DNA from: Micropterus salmoides
Taxonomy: Eukaryota; Chordata; Actinopteri; Centrarchiformes; Centrarchidae
NCBI RefSeq assembly: GCF_014851395.1
Contig: NW_024040485.1
Span: 14,160,899-14,224,898, forward strand
DNA: 64,000 bases
Direction: 5' to 3'
The first letter of the stretch is position 1, and each line of letters opens with the position of its first letter. This document shows, in pieces, positions 14,708 to 28,300 of this stretch. The translations under genes and the position numbers were made by a program. Below the pieces are notes generated by a model that saw only the letters and a program-made list of their open reading frames with translations, searched no databases and was not told the DNA's origin.

Positions 14708-14762
<55 letters not shown>

Positions 14763-17700
14763 CGTCTGTGTGCTTGTCTGACTGTATGCGGCTGTGTCAG
14801 GCCGGGGAGTCCATCTGGATGAAAAACAAAACCCTCGTTGCTCGGCTCATAAATGTAAATACGTGCAACTGGCTTTACTTTTTCATTCAACAGGGTTTGT
14901 CTTTAGACATCTCTTTTTAAATATTTTTACAGCAGGGAACTGATACTAACAGGTTGTAATGTTGCCGGACTAAAATGCATATGAAACCAGACATGTCAAA
15001 TTCCACTGTAGTTTATAATCATATAAAATCATATATTTACAAAAACAGTTTGTCATTTTATTAGTGCCACATAATTTATGTTAAAGCTCTTTTGGTGAGG
15101 ATTACGTTTTTGTGCTGCTCCCATTAATAAGTCATAGCTGTCTGTCTGATAATGCCTGTATCTGTATCATGCTCAACAGTGTGTGATGTGATTCTCAGAA
15201 TCCATCTCTGTCTATCTTCTCAACCTATCGGATCCCACTTTAGGTTCAGTCTCTGGTGTCTAGCCACTTAAGAGGATATAGGCCCACAGTCCAGCCTACT
15301 GAAAGTAAAAACCCTTACAGTGCAAAGAGCCTTAATAGAGCATAAGTTTGAATGGTTTTGGAGGATCAAGAGAGATTTTGTTGAATCAATCCAGATGATA
15401 GCTTTCCATTGTTAATCAGTGACCATGACTTAATATAATCAGTGGTGTTAATAAAGTGTTGTTTCAAATGCATTTTGAGGGATAACCCTAACCCTCTTTG
15501 TCTGTTCCACTGATCAGACTTTCAGTGCGTAAGGCTTCGCACAATCTTTGTGGCTTTCTGTACATGTGACCAGGATTTCTGGATTTATGCTAAAAGATAG
15601 ACAGCAAAAGGTCATGCAAATTAAATTATTGAGAGTGCTCAGCACATTCAGATGGAGAAAAGAGATTATACAAAATTAGTGTAAAATCCAAGAATAAATG
15701 TATATAGTTTATTAATCTGAAAATGGTGCTACATTTCTCATATATGCTGTCTTATCACAGACTTTTAAAACTCAAAAGCTGGGAATTCAGTGACTCATCT
15801 TTTAAAAAACTAATACATGACTTTATTAAAAAAATAATTTGACAAAACATTCAATTAAATCATCTACCAATCTTTTTTGCAGCATCTCGCATTTTAATGA
15901 GCTATTATGAGTTATTTCTACACTAAAATAATAAGCTTTAACTGAGAAAGACCCACATAACTACTTATTTTTAAAATATACAGTTTTGATGTTAGAAAAA
16001 AAACATTTGAACAAATGTTTCTTCTTTTAAACATTAAAATCACCCTGCTTTTCTACACACGGATAAACATGTTACTTTGCTCTTAATCCCGTGGCATTTA
16101 TGATTTTCATTTAATCTTTAAGCTGTTTTTCAACCACAGTTTTTTGTTAAGATTCGACAAGTGAATTCAAAATAAAACTTCTTATTAAAATTAATATAGT
16201 TAGTTGGATTTTAAGCAATTTTGAGTCATGTTCACTAAGCAAGCCACTTATTTCTTAGCTGTTGTGCTTTATTCACATTTCTTGTAACATAAAATATTGT
16301 CAGTTTGTTGACTGAGGTGTATATTTGGAGTCTCCTTAACCCAAGTTCTGCCACACAGGCAGCAGCAGCTCACAGAGATTTCTCTCCTTTATTTTCATGT
16401 TTGTGGTTTCCTCCATCTGTGTTTTCAGGAGTCCTCTTCACTTTCCTTGTTCTCATCCCTAGAAACAACAATTATGTGTTTTTTTTATTCAAAGATGACA
16501 ACGTGTTGCTGCTTAGCTTGCACTTACAAATACACATAACTAATTAAAAACTGATGTTCACTGTCCACCACACAGTAAATCCCTCCATAATCTTGTCCTA
16601 AATCTATATTGGGTTGTTGCTCCAATTGAAGACACAGAGGAAGAAGAAAACAATTGTGTTTCTCATCTCGAGGTTTCATGTTGCAACTAGCGAACAGAAG
16701 GGTCATGTTATCTAAAATATACTTGAATTGCTTTGAAATCTTGCAACCTTATGATTATCATTTCTGTTGCAACATGTGTTGTTATTAATCCACTAGAAGG
16801 TTATAAAAACATGTTTTTTCTCAAGATATTATTTGTAGAAAAGTAACACAAAATCTAAAACCTTTTAAAGGATTTGGAGAAGATTATCAAGGACATACAA
16901 TTCTTATCCTGTATGTGACTGAGGGGTCACAAAAGAACATGTTTGGTCTGTCAAGTCTTGAAAACGCATAAAATAATAAGTGTTTCCTTGTTGTTTTAGA
17001 CGGAAACTTGAGTGCAATCAATGGAGTTGCCAAGAGAAATGGCTGCCATGATGCAGCAGCAAAGTCCAGTGATTCTCTCGGATGGTCAGAAGTTACGTCA
17101 AATGACTCTCCACTGTGTGAGCCGGACATATCTGAACGTGTCATGGATGAAGATGATGAGGAGCTCCTTAATAATGAAGAAGAAGACCAAAGTCAAGACA
17201 GGATGAGCGGTGCATCATCGCCACAGAATCTTTACCAAGACATGAGCGAGGCTGAGTGGGAGCCACTGCCTCTGTCTGCCAAGGTGAATGGCTCAGGCTG
17301 CAGTCCCTCCAGAGCCTCTGAAGACCTTTTAGGCAGGAACGACCACACGAGAGAAGAGCCACACTCAGAATTAGGTAGTCTGATGGGCAGAGCGAGTATT
17401 TTTCAGGTTGAGGCTCTAAGATACAGGCCGCTCCCCCCAGAGGAGGACAGTGAAGGGGAGGCAGAGGCAGACTCAGAGAGGCCCCCTCGACTTGATGGCT
17501 GGCCTATGGGCCTCCATGAGAGAGGCCTGGAAATGAACCGAGGGAGGGTGAACCTCAGCCTGTTGGAGCAGGCCATAGCTCTGCAGACAGAGCAAAGACA
17601 GGTACTACACCATGCCTACAGGGAGATGGACCGGTTCCTCATGGAGCAGATGACCAATGAGAGAAGGCACCATAGGATGATGGACATGGACAGCAGACTC

Positions 17701-18846
17701 ACCTATCATGGAGGAAAAGGTAACGATGTGGAGGGAACGACCAGTGAAGTAAAATGAAGCTGATCTAAAGATAAACACATTCTTAAGAATCAAAACTGTT
17801 CAGTTTGGGAACAAACAGTTTTCACAAATCAGATAGACCACATGTGATTTGGATGATCGGGCGCTCAAAAAAAAACATTAAAAGGAATAAAAGAAGCATA
17901 CACAGGGGGGAATCAGAGGGAGGAAATCCTCTTAAGTACTAAAACATTTTGGCAACAAGTGAAGTAATAAATAAACAGACTAAAAAAGAAGAACAAAATT
18001 TTCTGATGGAATTGCTACTACTCAGAATATTGGATTTTGATAGGAATCAACTGGATATTTAACCATGACCATAAGTCTTAAATCCTCCTAAAGTACCTCT
18101 CATGTTTCCCTCTGATTCTTCAAATGACTGCAGCTAAATGTGTAATCCTAGATGTAATCTTTCGATGGATGGGCATTAAGAAGTGAATACTCTGTGTTGA
18201 ACTGCAGCCTTAACTAAAATGACAGATTAATAGATGCATTATGTGGAAAAAGTGTCTGGCTTTGCATGATATTTCAATCTGTTGACCTATGTAGAATATG
18301 TATCCAGGAAAGTACATTATAGGTATATTTCACTTATTTCTGCATTTCTTGATAAAGACAAAGACAGAAGGGCTTTGATATGTTTAGGCAGCGGTACAGT
18401 ATTTGTATTATATTTATTTATTGTGAAATCCTGTTTTACTGTGTCCGCAGATTCTCCGCGTACAGATAAAAAGGATATAAAGTGTCCAACTCCTGGCTGC
18501 GATGGCACGGGTCATGTGACCGGCCTGTACCCACATCACAGGAGTTTATCTGGGTGTCCTCATAAAGTCCGAGTTCCTCCAGAGAGTAAGTCACATAAGC
18601 CGTTCTGTGTGTAGATGCTGTATAATGGATGATTTATACTTTTAAAAACTGCCAGTTTTAGGATTTACAATCAGTCACAGTAATTGAAATCCTCTTAGCA
18701 CGGACCCAAAGACAAGAAAGGCCTGCTTATACATTTAGTTCAATTCAAAGATGTGCATGAAACTTTTCAAATAAATGTAAAGGATTTCTTTCTCTCTCTC
18801 TTTCTCGTAATGTGTTGTAATGTGTGAATATTGAATTCTCCACCCC

Positions 18847-18893
<47 letters not shown>

Positions 18894-19363
18894 GCGATTG
18901 TTAAGTCATTTCAATATAACTCCACAAACATTCAACATTAAACAGTAATGTTACAAAAGGAACAGAAAAAGTAATTAACTTTTTCAAAAAAGCGCGTGCT
19001 CTTAGACTGGAGCCAGTATTTGCAAATCAAAGGGCTAGCTAACGCAGCATTCAAAAATAAATAGACAACTCCAACAAACTAATTGGAGAATATGTACAGC
19101 AAAGAAGTTTCTAAGGATACAGAGCGGACCTTTAACGACGTGTTTGTTTTGAAGAATATAATCAGCTGGTTTGTTACGCTCCTCTTTGCACTAAGCTATT
19201 TACATTTCAGCCACATTACAGCATTCCTCACAATAAGAAAGCCTTTTGCTTTTTTCTCCTGTTTCTGTCTCTGTAGCATCTTTGCTCTATAGGCATTAAT
19301 GTACCAACCAGTTACATAAATCATCATTTAATGTATGAAAATGTATTTGTTTTGTTTGTAAAA

Positions 19364-19395
<32 letters not shown>

Positions 19396-22300
19396 ATTTA
19401 CCATCTTATACTCTTTAAATTTGATTATGTCTTACATGTGGAATTATGTTTCTGAGCTTATGTCCTCTCTCTGTCCTCGTCCCCTCAGTCCTGGCCATGC
19501 ATGAGAACGTCCTCAAGTGCCCTACACCCGGGTGCACAGGAAGAGGCCATGTCAACAGCAACCGTAGCACCCACCGGAGGTACATTCACAGGAGAAAGCT
19601 GTTAGAAATCGGCGCCCTTTTCATAGATGAGTAACAGCATCAGGCTAATGTGTTTGATTTCCTCCCCAACCAGTCTCTCAGGCTGCCCCATTGCTGCTGC
19701 AGTGAAAGTCTCCAAACCTCAGGACGAGAGCCTGAAATGCAGACAAACACCTGACCGCTCACCGAGGTACCAGACCGGACATTGAGGATTTTCATTGCAA
19801 TCAGTATGGTCATTGTGCAGGAAAACAATTACAACAAACATCCACAAATCATATTCCGCTCTGTAGTGGACTGAAGTTGTAAAAGCGTAACTGGGGTTAT
19901 TCAAAAAATTGATAAACACTATTATTGTTGAGGGGGGTGTGGGATATTTTTATTCACTGATCCCAGCAGAACGTCTATTTCAGGCTTTCCAAGCAGACAT
20001 AAGCAACGCTTGGTGGTCCTGTGAGTTCTTCTCTATTAGAGATGATAAAAGAGCAGAACTCTTTGTTCCCTGTGGATATATCATGGGCAGTATGCCCACT
20101 CCCACTATATTAATTAGTCTGGCAACCTGGCTGTGGATCTACAACACACATCAGATCCCAGATTCTATGTGTACAAAAGCACTGGCATCCCTGAATGGTT
20201 AAAGACAATATCTATACTTAAGTGCTTAATATGAGCTTTTTGTGCAGTTGTTATTTCACAAGTTTTGCACAATAGAATAAAGTATTTTTTTCCTCCTCCT
20301 TGTAGAGCTATTGGCTTGATAAAGAAGTTCGAGATGAACCAGTTGAACTACAGACTCTCTCATCCAGTAGCAGCCTTGCAAACGAGCCTCACGAAAGACA
20401 TGGACAAATACAGCAGAATCCGCTTTGATTATGCCAGCTTTGATGCACAGGTCTTCGGCAAACAGCCTCTGATGGGAACCAACCAGGACCAGGAAATGTC
20501 ACATTTCCCTGATTGTAAGTTACACCTTTATTGTAAACAAAAAATGTTTGTTTGTATTTTGTAAGTTAACATGGTATTGAAGGTGAATTTTTTTGTCAAA
20601 AGTATGGAGCTTTTGTTTCAGCCACAAAATGAATAGTCAGTCCACAACAACAAACTGAGATCTACATTTAGAAGTCCTGTTTATCCATTTTAAGGAGTGC
20701 ATCCATATTTTGTATCAGTGGTTGTTGCTAAAACCAACAAATATAATTGTTTTCTATGTACTATTAAGTTTGCATAGAACACTTGGTGTCTCAGTAACTA
20801 AATTATTCGCTAATTATTTGTCTTTTAGCACCTCAGCAGTATCCTGGCTTCCTTAGTGCTCCTGGTGGCCGTTTGCCCACCTCTGGTCAGCACAGCCCAC
20901 CAAGTCAATTCAAAAAAGAAGACGGCCTCCAAGCCGCAGCAGCAACCGCCGCCATCCTTAACCTCTCCACTCGCTACCGGAAGAACATGGAGGCTGTTGC
21001 TGGCCGGCCCTTGGCAACCTCCACAAAGGTAATCAAATTAGACCACTTGGAAAGGTATTTAATGTGGTCATTTTAAAGGAACTCTGATTTGTGTATAAAA
21101 AGGGAAGACATCAAAAGACAGAATTTGGCAAAGGGAGCTTGGCGCTCTGGTGGCAGAAAAACAAGGAGGTTTCCACTTCATAAAGCTTTAATGTACACAA
21201 ATGAAAATTTGTGTAATCACATCAAAGAAGAAGAATTACAATCAGCCTTCTTTCCCAATTACAACTACTCGCATATTTTTTTATAAACATGTGGTAGTGT
21301 ATTTTGTTTCGACATCAGCTGGCATGTAAAAACCCTGAACTGTTGTCTGAAACTGCATCTTGCCCGCTGCAGATGGCAGAGGATATTTTGCTTAGTTATA
21401 TGATCCAGCATAGGCTGTGTGTCTACACCAGATAGATTTTAAAGCATTTTAACGGATTAAGCCAATCAGCTAAAGGAGTTAACATCTGAAAAGTTTAATT
21501 CACACAAAATCCAAACTCTTCTTGGAAATGTGTGCAGAGCCAAAATCTCATCTGCTGTCATTATCTCCAACGCGGCATTGTGTTCAGCTTTTTCCAAACT
21601 CACTTCATGATTAATATTGATCACATTCTGTGGGTTACATACATGCACACTGTACTGTAGATGATTCAAGGTTTCCACACCTACACAGCACAGATCCTTG
21701 TCTCCCAGCTTGTTGAGCTGAGAATGTGGCCTTGTACCAGGTACCAGCCCACTGAATGAATAAAACAGTGTTAGCAAGTTAATCATCTGTTCTCATTTAC
21801 AGCTTAGTTGTCTTGGAGAGACGTACAGAATAAAGAACAGCTTTCAGGTCTGAAAAAAGGGGCCATATTTAGAGTGTTATATGTCGTCGGATGCTTTAAC
21901 TTATCTGCATATGTATATAACACGTTGAAATATCGCACAAAAAAGCACCAAATAGCTGGCCTTTAAAGCGTGAATATAAGCTGATTTAACTTATTTAACT
22001 ATGTGAGATGCTTAAATTACATCATTAATTCATCAATAATAGCAACAACAAAAAAATAACTAAATCCTGAGTTTTTGTTTTGAGTTGCAGTTAAAAACAA
22101 CATTAAAATAAATCGTAAATAAATGACAGAAAGTCTTGTACATCCTTTAGTTTTACACTGGTGTTATTTTGATTAGATACACACATCATCAAATGGCTGG
22201 ATAATTAAAGTGGACAGCCACATCCAGTGTTCATGTAAATTATCCTCTTTAATTAATTTGAAAAGCTCCACTTTGTTACAAAAAAAAATAATGATGTATA

Positions 22301-25300
22301 GGGTTTAATGAAACATATGCGTTGAATAATTGGTTTCATTTATGGAAAAGGATTTCAGCATTTAATGAGGTAAAACTTTTAATACCATAAAACAGCCATA
22401 AGTCATCATGCTATTGCGTTTCAGCGCAGAAACGACAAACACATCTGTCAGTGTGGAAACTTATGCCACATTAAGCTTTTTAATTTTTGCTATAATAATG
22501 ATGACCTAAAACCAGCAACCACCGCCCCCCCCCCCCCCCCCCCCCCCCACCAACCCCTCCCCGCTCCCTCCCCCCAGCTGCCATCTTGGTTGTGTGTCCT
22601 AGAAAACAGATGACACAGCTGTCACTGAAAAACCACACACCAGTGATTATTTTTTTTGTGTTCAGCAGAATTAACGCTGGCTTAGTATGGTACTTTGTCT
22701 GGTGTGAGATAACCACTGTATGTATTATTTAAATACATAGGTTGTTTGCTCTGCATTTCAAGTCATTTTTCATGTCTCCAGAGAAATGTTGTTGGGTTCA
22801 AGTTTACCATATTGCTGCTGTCATATTAATGAGACATTGTACTGTTTTATTTACATTCCTTTTAGTGTAATTAGAAAATAGATTCTATTTTTATCCCCTG
22901 ATTCATGTGTTTTCATACATTAGCACACACTGCAATGATATGTGGGGAACACTTTATTTATTGTACCCCTCTGCAACATGTTGTAACTTGTATTAATTGA
23001 TTAAATGTTGAGGATTAAACTTCTTCTGCTTTAGGACATGCTCATAGAGGTGGATGAAAATGGCACCCTGGACTTGAGTATGAAGAAGTGCAAGGAAAAT
23101 GTAAAAGCCCAGACAAAAACACCTTTGGACGACCTGCTGTCCCCTTCTGAGTCCACTGTGGCCAAAGGCGGGAGTGTGCTCATCAGCCCCGCCTTCTACC
23201 AGCCGCTGTGTGAGAGAGACAGCTGGGAGAGCCCCATCCCTGTCAACTTCAGCACAGCACACGTTCTACAGGACGCAGAGGTAAAAAAACACAACAACTG
23301 GCACTTTGGATGTGATGTAAAAATGTAGAGCCAGGAGTTTAGAAACACTGAGGTCATGAATTGAAATACCCAACACCCCCCTTCTCTACATTTCTATAAA
23401 ATACTTAAATCATTTGGAGTTTTCATATTATCTTTACTAGGTTTAGCTGTGCAAACATATTTTCTGCAAGTTTCCTCTGAAAAAAAATGCAACACAACTA
23501 ACTAAACTCTAACTGAAATAACTACCTCATTCTATCTAGGAAACTTGGGAATTTACTGATCTGAAATAAAGTGTTGCCATTTCATCTCCCAACATAAAGA
23601 TTTAAATGCTGTCTTCTTTAAAGATCCCTCTCCTCTGACAGGAATTAAAGAAATACTGAGTTTCTATTTATGTATTTACTTTGTTGGCCTCAGATTTAGT
23701 CTAAAAATAGTCTAAATTAGTCTAAAAACACCAGTCAAAGTAGTGAAACTTATCAATTATATAAAGTAATCAAGTTTACTTCAAAATTGTAGAATTGAAA
23801 TTCATCCCAGGTTACTAAAATCCACAAATGTTCAGGGCAAAATACAGACATGCTACAGTTTTAGCCCTGCTAGTAACATTCTTGCCCAAGAGGTGAATGA
23901 ATCTTAATCTGGGCTTTCAGGGTTTCCTTTTTTTTATTTCACAAGTGGTATTCATTTGTAGTTCATATCACAAGTTATCACATTTGACCTGCTTTAAAAT
24001 CATACACAACACCTGGTGACAGTCCTGTCTGTGAAGGGGAAAAATCCATACGTCATTGTCAATAAGAAGTTGTTCTTAAGTGTCCTGCCTGGTTAAATAA
24101 AGGTTTAATAATGGCTATACATCATAAATACTACGTGGATTATGTGTGACTGGATGTATGGTTTACTACAGCATAAGTATCCTTAAGCATAATCTCTTTG
24201 CCTTGCACTCTAACCCAGGGCGTGTGTTCTAAGAGTATTATACAGGGCTTTTCATTAATTATTCACTTTTAGGTCATTGTAGTCCGTGACTAGGTTAGAC
24301 ATTTCAGACAGTTAAGGCAATGTTTTTCTTCTTTCTCAGCAGGAGGATTACGACCATGTCTCCTTGGAGGACCAACACTATCAAGGAGATGGCAGCATGA
24401 TGAGTGCCAAAGCCAAGCTGCTATTACGAGATTCAAAGAAAGAGCTTTTGAGGTATGTTACGTGAAAGCATGAAACATCTCGAGGCATCTTTATTCAGTC
24501 AGCTGTGAATGATGAGAGCCTCCCTTTTTAGTTGGCAGATGGTCAGTATGAACAATACAAAGTATAACTCCAAACCATACCTTTGTTTAAATAGGACAGT
24601 GTGAAACTCACTGTGTTGCCTATCATTGTAACTGGTATGTCTGCAGGTTCATGTGGAGCAGAAATGTATCTGTTTGAAAGTGAGTTTTCTCCCTGTATGT
24701 CCTGTACAAGCTTACAACTCTTGACTCTTGTAGTTAGAGTGCATGCTCTGCTGGGTCTCCTCTTGAGAATCACACCACGAGAAAAGTAGGATCCTCTAGT
24801 TTCCACAGCACAGCACCCCCTCAGTGGCATTCAGAGACATTTTTAAACTGAATGTTGAGCAATATAATGATAATTTCTCTACTAAACTTCCCGCTGTACT
24901 AACTCTTTTCTCTTTGATGCCCATGAAAAGGTTGTAAAAGAAAGATTCAGTTCAAGCTCGGCAAAGTCTGTGGGAAGTAGAGTAATCTGTGCATTAAATG
25001 CTTTGTGTTCTCTTTCAGCTGTCCGACCCCAGGCTGTGACGGCAGCGGCCATGTGACGGGGAATTACGCATCGCATCGGAGGTAGTGTAATTAATTACAC
25101 TCTCATTAGCACCAGCTAGCAGATATACAGACAAGGAAAACAGTGCTGATTGTTTAATTATGTTGATTATTACAGTTGGAAACGTGTCACAGAGCTAGAG
25201 TTAGGTTTTATATCACATGTCATTTTTTTTAAAAACATGGTGACATGAAAAAGCTCTCTCATGAAGAGGAAGTGGAGTTGTGTTTTCAAATAATTTTGTA

Positions 25301-28300
25301 TAAATATGCATTGAGACATTGTACTAAGATTATTCAATTCAGCTGTGATCAAAGAGTGCATTAAAATGACTGTTAGCTCTTTATCCTCTCTAGTGTGTCT
25401 GGATGTCCCCTGGCTGACAAAACACTCAAATCACTGATGGCAGCCAACTCTCAGGAACTAAAGTATGTGTTTTGAAAACTGTTATTGTTGCTAAAGGATT
25501 TTTCACATTCACATTGAACTAGGCAGCTTGTTTTTGCCTCCGCCTGGGTCAATATTTTCTTTCCTCTTCCTTTCCTTTCCTTTTTACTGCACATTCTGCA
25601 TGATTTCTATGTACTCCACATGAAGTTGTTTGGTATTTGTGCTACCTTTCTGCATATTAGCATGAATTCACCGCTCTGCTCGCAGTTTTTGCTGTAAAAA
25701 GCACCTGGTCTCTGTCTCTCAACCTGCAGGTGCCCAACACCTGGTTGTGATGGATCTGGACATGTGACTGGGAACTATGCTTCGCACAGAAGGTAGCAGA
25801 GAAAAATCATCGCAACTGAGCATGAAATACATTTGTCAGATGCATGACATTCAAACAGATGGTGAAAGTCTCACTTTATGCTGCAAACATGCTGCACTTT
25901 TTGAATTCTTGTTTTTTGTTAATTTATTTGGCTGCCTTTTCATCTATCTATCTATCTATCTTATCTATCTTTGCATTTATTTGTCGTTTTAAAATCCTAA
26001 TTTAATCACATTTAAAACTTTACAACAAGAGAACAGGTTGCTATGTGCTAATGCAGAGTCTTTAGATTTATAGATTTAGATTAAAACATGTACAATCAAA
26101 CCTCCAGAAATCTCACAGCTGCCTGTAACGATTGAGCTTTTCTTTTTTACTCTTAAATAGATTTCCTTCACGTTAACCCATACGGTCTCCAATCATTTGT
26201 AGCTTATCAGGATGTCCACGTGCCAGAAAGGGAGGTTTGAAGCTCACACCAAACAAGGATGACAAAGATGAGCAAGAGCTTAAGTAAGAGATTTCTTTTT
26301 CTCATCCCATGCTGTCATGTTTTTTGTTTCAAAAATAAAATAAGAAAAAAAATGCGTCATGCCTTTGTGCCTGGGGAATTATACCTGGAGGCCATTAAGT
26401 TAAACAAAGAAAATAATACTACTCTTGTTGTAACATTAGTGAATTATTTTCTAAGGATTAGCAGCGTGTTTTTCCAGGGTTTTGTATTTTCCTATTTTCT
26501 GAATGGAATATCTGACTTATTACTCTTCACTGAGTGCTTTCCTTATAATTATAGTATATCAAGAAAATGTTGAATTGCCCTCTCCGATGCAATGCACTCA
26601 TTTGCAGCTTAATCATGTGTCTGTGAAAGTGTTATTGGAAAAAGAATAATGTAATTGATTTGCAGTTTAAATCCAAAGTCAGATATATGAGCCCTTGTTT
26701 ACTTATACATCTGGACACTGATTTTTTCTTTTTAATTACTAATGCAAGGGCATGAGCTTAGGAATTAGACTGGAATAGATCTCATACACATTAAGAGAAA
26801 AAGGGAGAGACAGGGGATGGTAGCAAATGTCCCTAGATTATTGTAAATAGTGAGCCATATGGCATGCCTCCATTGTCCTGATGCCTTGCATCAAGCTACC
26901 TACCTGTGGTAGTTGTAAGTAATGGGACTGGTGTTGTTTTGTCCTCTAAGTGCTGCTGTGCTGTCGAGTAACAAACTGCTGAAACAGGCTCTTTGCAGCA
27001 GCACTCTACAGCATGTGTGCCATTTGTATCATCTCAGGTGACCTTTCACCTTTATCAATAAGGGAAAGGGTTGGCCACCTCCAAATTACATTCTTTCGCA
27101 TGAGGGGATACATGACAATTATCTGTAATTCATGTCACTCCATTACTGACCTGCAGAAAACAGGCCTGAAAATGCAACTGACAAACTCTTAATGATATTC
27201 AGCGTGAGTTGTGCTTATGTTTTAAAGCACAAATATCAGCAACCTCCAAACGTATACGCTGAACAGAGCGTTTCGTTCTACCTCAAGTTTTAGTGGATTA
27301 GTAACTTATAGTTAATGCGATTATTTCTAGTTTTGGCGACTTTATTTTTAATCAGCATTTGGCTGGATTAATCAACTTAATGGTTAACAAATCTTCCGGT
27401 CTAGTTATTGAAAGGGAGATTTTTTTTTTAATGATGTGGTTGTTATTTTTTGAGCAATTAAATGTTTTGTCTGTTGCATAGAAACGTTATTAAATGTTAA
27501 ATGTTAGTTACATTTCCGCTGTGTGAATCAGCAGTGTTTGCAGGTTAACAACATGTACGACTCTTTGTTTGTTTCTCTGGTAGGTGTCCAGTAATGGGAT
27601 GTGACGGACAGGGCCATATATCGGGAAAATACACATCCCACCGCAGTGCAGGCAGTTGTCCACTTGCTGCCAAAAGACAGAAGGAGTCGTCCATCAATGG
27701 GCTGCCCTTTGCCTGGAAGGCCAATAAACAGGAACTGCCCCATTGTCCCTTGCCTGGCTGCAATGGCCTTGGACATGCCAATAATGTGTTTGCCACTCAC
27801 AGAAGGTGAGGTCGCCCGTCCTCCATTTTATCTCTAAACATTTCTGCCGGTCGACATGTTCCTTTCTTACAATGGCACCTTTACTCTCATTTACCTTCTC
27901 TATTGATGCTAAAGTTTGTCAGTTTTGTGATATTCTCCCACCTAAAAATTGTCATTTATGACCTGCTGAACTAGCTTGTCGGGTTGCCCACTGAACGCAC
28001 AGAGTATCAAGAAAAAGCACTCAGAAGAAGAGATGATGACTATCAAACTGAAAGCCAGCAGCGGTAAGTTACTCTGACATGCTGTGTGGTATACAGATAC
28101 ATGTATCTTGGCACAGAGAATATCCATATTTGAATATATATATATGAGCGTGATGAATTAGATAATGTGCTCCAACTCAGGTGTTGAAAACAAAGAAGAT
28201 ATTCAACATTTGGATCATGAGATTAAGGAACTGAATGAATCCAACATGAAAATAGAAGCAGATATGATGCAACTTCAAACCCAGGTAAATATCCACTCTG

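Noticed and set aside
14504..14920. Several ORFs of 81-128 codons with Cys-Val or Thr-His repeats
   Set aside because: They are translations of the (TG)n microsatellite and its flanks inside st18 intron 3.
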